A stretch of 16,909 nt of DNA from Ignavibacteria bacterium UBA6906 (lineage in GTDB: Bacteria > Bacteroidota > Ignavibacteria > UBA10030 > UBA6906): contig DKBG01000245.1 of the NCBI GenBank assembly GCA_002451155.1, positions 1 to 16,909 of the forward strand, given 5' to 3'. A model generated the notes under the pieces. That model was given only the letters and a program-made list of their open reading frames with translations. It ran no database searches and was not told the DNA's origin. Within the stretch, counting starts at the first letter, position 1; every line of letters begins with the position of its first letter. The position numbers and the translations under genes were made by a program. Positions 13,145 through 16,909 of this stretch are shown here, one piece after another.

Positions 13145-15004
13145 ATGCTCGAAATCAACCATCTAAATACCCTGGACTACCTGGTGATAGGAGTCTACCT
13201 TCTCATGGTTCTCCTTACCGGGTTCTACGTTTCACGCTTCAACAAGAAGGCAGATGATTATTTCAAGGGTGGAGGTCACATTCCCTGGGGATTATCCGCC
13301 GTCTCGCTCTTCATCTCCGGCTTTTCTGCATTCATGTTTGTGGGTGCCGCGGGGGTCACCTACCAGAATGGCGGAGGTGCCCTGATTCTTTTCAGTTTCG
13401 CGCTCCCGGCGTATCTCCTCGGGTACTTCATTTACGGTCCCCTGTGGAGGCGCACTCGCATTGATACGCCCATGCAGTTTCTCCAGCGCCGCTACTCGCC
13501 GGGGACCACCTATTTCTACACGCTCCTGTCGGTCATTCCCAACGTGCTGATCCTCGGGACGATGATCTACACCCTCTGTATTTTCGTTTCGACGGCGCTC
13601 GGATTCAACACGCTGATGGTCGATCTCGGATTTGTCGAGCTGAGCGGGTTTGAGCTCTCCATGCTCGTTATCGGTCTCGTCATGGTTGTGTACACCATGC
13701 TGGGCGGGCTCTGGGCTGTGATGGTGACAGACGCGCTGCAATTCCTCATTCTGTTTCTGATAACCCTGATCATGTTTCCACTCGCGTACGCGGTCCTTGG
13801 AGATGGGAATATCCTGGACGGCTTCTCGCGGCTCATCCAGGACGCTCCGGAAGGGTATTTCCACATTGATATCATCGACCGGCCGGGGATCTTCTGGCTC
13901 GCCTACGGCATGAACATCCTCCTCGGCTACAATGTCAACTGGCATATCGCCCAGAGGTATTACAGTGTCCCGGATGAACGAGACACGAAACGGATGGCAC
14001 TCTCGGTCGCGATTGCGAGCTGGATTCTCCCGATGTTGTGGATCTTCCCCGTCATGGCCTCGCGGATTCTCTTTCCCGACATCAACTCCCTCTGGCCGGA
14101 GCTTGCCAAACCGTCGGAGGCGTCATTTGTGACGCTTGCGTTGTCCATCCTTCCGCACGGTCTGCTGGGTGTGATGGTTGCCGCAATCCTGGCCGCAACC
14201 ATGAGTTCTGTAGACACGACATTCAACTGGCTTGCGGCGGTGCTTACGAAGGATGCGTACGTCCCGCTCAGCCGGCGCCTCGTCTCGCGTGACCCTTCTG
14301 ACCGCGCGCAGCTTGCATTCGGCCGGGCGAGTGTAGCGACTATGGGCATCATTGCCGTCTGGATTGCGTTCAATATGGGGAAATTCGGTGGTGCGTTTGA
14401 CGTGTATCTCCGGGCGGATTCCCTCTACAAGCCCTCCATGTTCGTGCCGGTCATGCTCGGCCTGGTGTATACGCGGACGCCCTGGTGGTCTGGTGTCGTC
14501 TCGTTTGGAGCAGGGGTCATTGCCATCCTGCTCGTGGGTTTCATCGCAAATCTGGCACACGGGATTCCCGTCAATTCGCTTGGATCGATATTTGAGCCTG
14601 TTCGCGTGACCGTTCTTGGAATCGAGATGGGTCGCTATGAGTTGAACACCCTGACCGGAATCAGTGTCAGCGGTGGAACATTTTTCCTTTCCTCGTTCTT
14701 CGACCGCCGGTCGGGCGAATTTGACAAACGCATCACCCATCTTGAACGGGACCTGGTGACGCCCGCGTACGCGACCGCAGGCGAGGTTGACCTGCGCGGG
14801 TTGCGTGCGTACTACTTTGCCGGTCGTCTTGCTGTCCTCATCGGAGGGCTTCTGATTCTTCTCGGAATCCCGGTCGAGAATGGAGGACTGAATATCGTGG
14901 CGGGGGTGATCTCCATATTGCTCGGGGTTACGGTGGTATTTCTCGCGCGGCGATCGGCTCGGGCGGCGCGCGTTGTGGATTCGACAACCGCGAAGGGGAG
15001 ATGA
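13145..15004 (+). CDS. Sodium:solute symporter (SSS family)
   Basis: A 619-residue integral membrane transporter of the LeuT fold that couples uptake of a small organic solute to sodium. Seen: about 14-15 hydrophobic segments. The first (residues 9-30) is preceded by a short N-terminus and followed by the family's YFKGGG-IPW segment. GLWAVMVTDALQF marks a mid-protein helix, and SSVDTTFN holds the Ser/Asp/Thr residues of the sodium-binding helix TM8. The N-terminal ~520 residues form the transporter core; the rest adds two more membrane helices near the C-terminus. The ribosome binding site is weak, but the first membrane helix begins right after this ATG, so the start is likely. Among SSS members the glucose/galactose/myo-inositol type is the closest impression. 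The adjacent Gfo/Idh/MocA oxidoreductase supports a sugar or polyol substrate, which is inference. Confidence 0.93.
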   Translation: MLEINHLNTLDYLVIGVYLLMVLLTGFYVSRFNKKADDYFKGGGHIPWGLSAVSLFISGFSAFMFVGAAGVTYQNGGGALILFSFALPAYLLGYFIYGPLWRRTRIDTPMQFLQRRYSPGTTYFYTLLSVIPNVLILGTMIYTLCIFVSTALGFNTLMVDLGFVELSGFELSMLVIGLVMVVYTMLGGLWAVMVTDALQFLILFLITLIMFPLAYAVLGDGNILDGFSRLIQDAPEGYFHIDIIDRPGIFWLAYGMNILLGYNVNWHIAQRYYSVPDERDTKRMALSVAIASWILPMLWIFPVMASRILFPDINSLWPELAKPSEASFVTLALSILPHGLLGVMVAAILAATMSSVDTTFNWLAAVLTKDAYVPLSRRLVSRDPSDRAQLAFGRASVATMGIIAVWIAFNMGKFGGAFDVYLRADSLYKPSMFVPVMLGLVYTRTPWWSGVVSFGAGVIAILLVGFIANLAHGIPVNSLGSIFEPVRVTVLGIEMGRYELNTLTGISVSGGTFFLSSFFDRRSGEFDKRITHLERDLVTPAYATAGEVDLRGLRAYYFAGRLAVLIGGLLILLGIPVENGGLNIVAGVISILLGVTVVFLARRSARAARVVDSTTAKGR

Positions 15005-15082
15005 AGTGGAGACCGAGCTCTCAGGGGCGTTTCGTATTGTCGGTTTGCCGGACATGCACGTCTCACTGCGGAGGCTTGTGGA

Positions 15083-16348
15083 ATGAAAGAATCGCTCAGG
15101 TTTACAGTCATCGGGCTGGGCGGGTACGGCCTCGTCCACATACAAGCGGTACAGTGGCTTGCCAGGCTCGGACTGGGGCGGCTGGTCGGAGTTGTGGCGC
15201 TCGATGTCGATCGGCGTGCGCGCCCGGAACTCGCGCACTCGCTGGAGGCAGAGGGCGTCAGGCTGTATGGCTCCGTTGAGCAGTTCCTGCAGGCGGGTGC
15301 GGAGACCTGCGACGTGCTCACTGTGCCGGTCGGGATTCACCAGCACGTTCCCGTGAGCATCGCAGGCATGGAAGCAGGTCTCCATATCTACTGCGAGAAG
15401 CCGGCGGCGGCGACGGTTCAGGAGGTTGACAGGCTGATCGAGGCGCAGGACCGCACAGGGCGGCTTGTCGCGATCGGGTTCCAGCATATCCACAGCCATT
15501 CGATGCGGGAGCTCAAAGCGAGGATCTGTGACGGGAGACTGGGGAGGGTCAATCGTCTGAAGCTCTCGTGCGGATGGCCACGAAGCGTGCAATACTATTC
15601 GCGCAACGAATGGACCGGCAGGCTGAAAATCAACCGGAACTGGATCCTGGACAGCCCGGCCAACAATGCTCACGCCCACTATGTCATGAATGCCCTCTAC
15701 CTCTGCTCCATGCAGGAGAACGGCGCGGGGTCTCCTGAAACCGTCCATGCTGAGCTGTATCGTGGAAACTCGATTGAGGGTCCGGACACCGTGCAGGCGC
15801 GGGTCGCATGTGGCGGAGGGACTGATGTTCAGATTGTCCTCACGCACGCAAACCAGTCTGTCAACGGCCCGCTGATGACGCTTTCCTGTGAAAGGGGGAA
15901 TGTCTACTGGCAGACAGACGAGGGGATGACGGTCGTCCGGTACACAGACGGCAGATCGGAACGATTTGACAATCGTGTACACGATTCGTGGCGGTATGAA
16001 GGATTCCGGGACCTTGTGCAGTCTATCCGCAACCAGCGCCAGCCCCGATGCAATCCAGCGGTTGCCCGGGCTCAGACGCTTACGATAAATGCGATTCACG
16101 AAAGCTGTCCCGTCGTGGAAGCTGTCCCGGAGGAATTCGTGAACGAGGTAGAGGATTGGGAGATGTTTCCTCCGAACACGCGGGGGCGCTTCCGAAGGAT
16201 TCGTGACCTGGACGAGTATATGCATATCGCTATTGCGGAGGGGGCGATGCTGAGCGAGTTGGGTGCAGAATGGGCGACACCGGGGCGGTCCATGGTCTTT
16301 CGCGTTGGGGAGTATCGAATGTTCCCAGCGAATGCGGATATCCAATAG
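15083..16348 (+). CDS. Gfo/Idh/MocA family NAD(P)-dependent oxidoreductase
   Basis: Oxidises or reduces a sugar, polyol or sugar derivative with NAD(P). Seen: an N-terminal Rossmann loop Gly11-Leu-Gly13-Gly14-Tyr-Gly16, an acidic Asp41 at the end of the second strand favouring NAD, and the family's Glu105-Lys106-Pro107 motif, whose Lys is catalytic. In the C-terminal domain the usual Gly-x-His motif appears as SPANNAHAHY, giving the candidate catalytic His. At 421 residues it is slightly longer than the typical 330-390. GGAGG lies 8 nt before ATG. It follows the symporter by 78 nt and precedes a secreted protein, suggesting a catabolic operon: transport, then oxidation. The substrate is unknown; myo-inositol or a glycoside-derived sugar would be reasonable. 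Confidence 0.9.
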   Translation: MKESLRFTVIGLGGYGLVHIQAVQWLARLGLGRLVGVVALDVDRRARPELAHSLEAEGVRLYGSVEQFLQAGAETCDVLTVPVGIHQHVPVSIAGMEAGLHIYCEKPAAATVQEVDRLIEAQDRTGRLVAIGFQHIHSHSMRELKARICDGRLGRVNRLKLSCGWPRSVQYYSRNEWTGRLKINRNWILDSPANNAHAHYVMNALYLCSMQENGAGSPETVHAELYRGNSIEGPDTVQARVACGGGTDVQIVLTHANQSVNGPLMTLSCERGNVYWQTDEGMTVVRYTDGRSERFDNRVHDSWRYEGFRDLVQSIRNQRQPRCNPAVARAQTLTINAIHESCPVVEAVPEEFVNEVEDWEMFPPNTRGRFRRIRDLDEYMHIAIAEGAMLSELGAEWATPGRSMVFRVGEYRMFPANADIQ

Positions 16349-16386
16349 AATTGCAGCGAACGCATCAGGTGCAAGAGGGGTTGACA

Positions 16387-16909
16387 ATGGACTGTCGGTG
16401 GCGGTTTCTCTCTGGTCGACGTGGCTCAATAACAGGATCGTTTGTCCTGCTCTGCGTGTCCGCATTGATGCTCTGGTCATCGCCAGCCAGCGGGGGCGTG
16501 CTTCCGGATGTTCCTCCGAACGCTCCAGCAGAGTTTACGGTCGTCGGCAAGGTACTTACTGTCCGGTACAACGGCCGGGTCATTCTTTCGGGGGTGATCG
16601 GCTGCGGCGACGGCGGATTCGTAACGGGTGAACACCGTCAGGATCACGATGGCGCACTCGATCAGGTATTCACTCTGACCTCCTCGGACAGGGAACAGCT
16701 CTCATTGATCGACACGGTCACGGCGGGGGAGCAGTCTTTTCCGTGCGAATCGGACCGGCGGGCGGGGGGGCTGGCGATCGTCCGAAATTCCATCGGGATG
16801 AGTCAGAGCCGTCTCAATCGGGCAGTATACGACCGTACCGGAGACTGGGTGTTATCCGTGGACGAGCCTGCACGGGTGCGGGTTCTTCCGCTGGAGCCGA
16901 CACCGGGAG
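16387..16909 (+). CDS. Secreted protein, 3' end beyond the window
   Basis: An open frame of 174 codons that reaches the last base without a stop. Seen: a start ATG with AGAGGGG about 6 nt upstream, then a positively charged N-terminus and a hydrophobic stretch (about residues 18-31) ending Ser-Pro-Ala-Ser-Gly, a good signal peptide. The following residues are rich in Val, Thr, Gly and Asp and read like beta strands (FTVVGKVLTVRYNGRVIL...), consistent with a beta-sandwich N-terminal domain. I recognise no catalytic motif in the part visible. It lies 38 nt after the oxidoreductase and is probably cotranscribed with it and the symporter. That suggests an exported polysaccharide- or glycoside-degrading enzyme that supplies the transporter, which is inference. 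Confidence 0.75.
   Translation, partial: MDCRWRFLSGRRGSITGSFVLLCVSALMLWSSPASGGVLPDVPPNAPAEFTVVGKVLTVRYNGRVILSGVIGCGDGGFVTGEHRQDHDGALDQVFTLTSSDREQLSLIDTVTAGEQSFPCESDRRAGGLAIVRNSIGMSQSRLNRAVYDRTGDWVLSVDEPARVRVLPLEPTPG

Noticed and set aside
12860..13162. 100-codon minus-strand frame between metY and the symporter
   Set aside because: It overlaps the symporter start, runs through the leftward promoter and first hairpin unit, and shows no ribosome binding site or protein pattern.
14123..16480. 785-codon open frame on the minus strand
   Set aside because: It lies fully antisense to the symporter and oxidoreductase genes, is rich in Arg, His and Pro, has no recognisable motif, and reflects GC-rich codon use on the opposite strand.

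Overview
The window is a 57-58% GC (estimated by eye) bacterial chromosome segment with compact operons and good Shine-Dalgarno sites. The best taxonomic clue is the C-terminal tail of the family 3 glycosidase (6553-7989), which carries the YPNPFN...TTLRFSLP pattern of a type IX secretion sorting domain. That pattern points to the FCB superphylum (Bacteroidota, Ignavibacteria or a relative). This is inference; there is no rRNA or other phylogenetic marker here.

Layout. (1) 1-249 is the 3' part of a small cupin gene. (2) 547-5461 is a tight four-gene operon: an opine-type dehydrogenase, a fused B12-binding protein with a mutase-like C-terminal region, a glutamine-dependent asparagine synthetase and a MarC-type membrane protein. 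Three of the junctions overlap or lie 6 nt apart. I do not recognise the pathway, and it is the best candidate here for an undescribed metabolic system. (3) 5521-6192, convergent to it, encodes a flavoprotein of the nitroreductase fold that keeps the Glu/Tyr/Lys substrate-binding residues of iodotyrosine deiodinase. (4) 6553-9328 holds a secreted NagZ-like glycosidase, preceded by a branched RNA-like leader, and then a periplasmic TPR protein. (5) 9725-9925 is a cold-shock protein with a roughly 200-nt leader that contains its own intrinsic terminator.

(6) 10032-12529 (minus strand) is metY-metX, which makes homocysteine from homoserine by the acetylation and direct sulfhydrylation route. Upstream of it lies a near-consensus leftward promoter, followed at once by two copies of a ~50-nt hairpin motif and an intrinsic terminator. 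Together these form a compact candidate RNA of about 155 nt that could be a stand-alone small RNA or a metY attenuator. I could not match it to a known riboswitch. (7) 13145-16909 is a rightward operon with a sodium:solute symporter, a Gfo/Idh/MocA oxidoreductase and the start of a secreted protein that runs off the window. It probably handles uptake and oxidation of a sugar or polyol.

No tRNA, rRNA, CRISPR array, insertion sequence or phage gene was seen. The strongest items for follow-up are the tandem hairpin RNA upstream of metY, the opine dehydrogenase/B12/asparagine synthetase operon, and the branched leader of the glycosidase.
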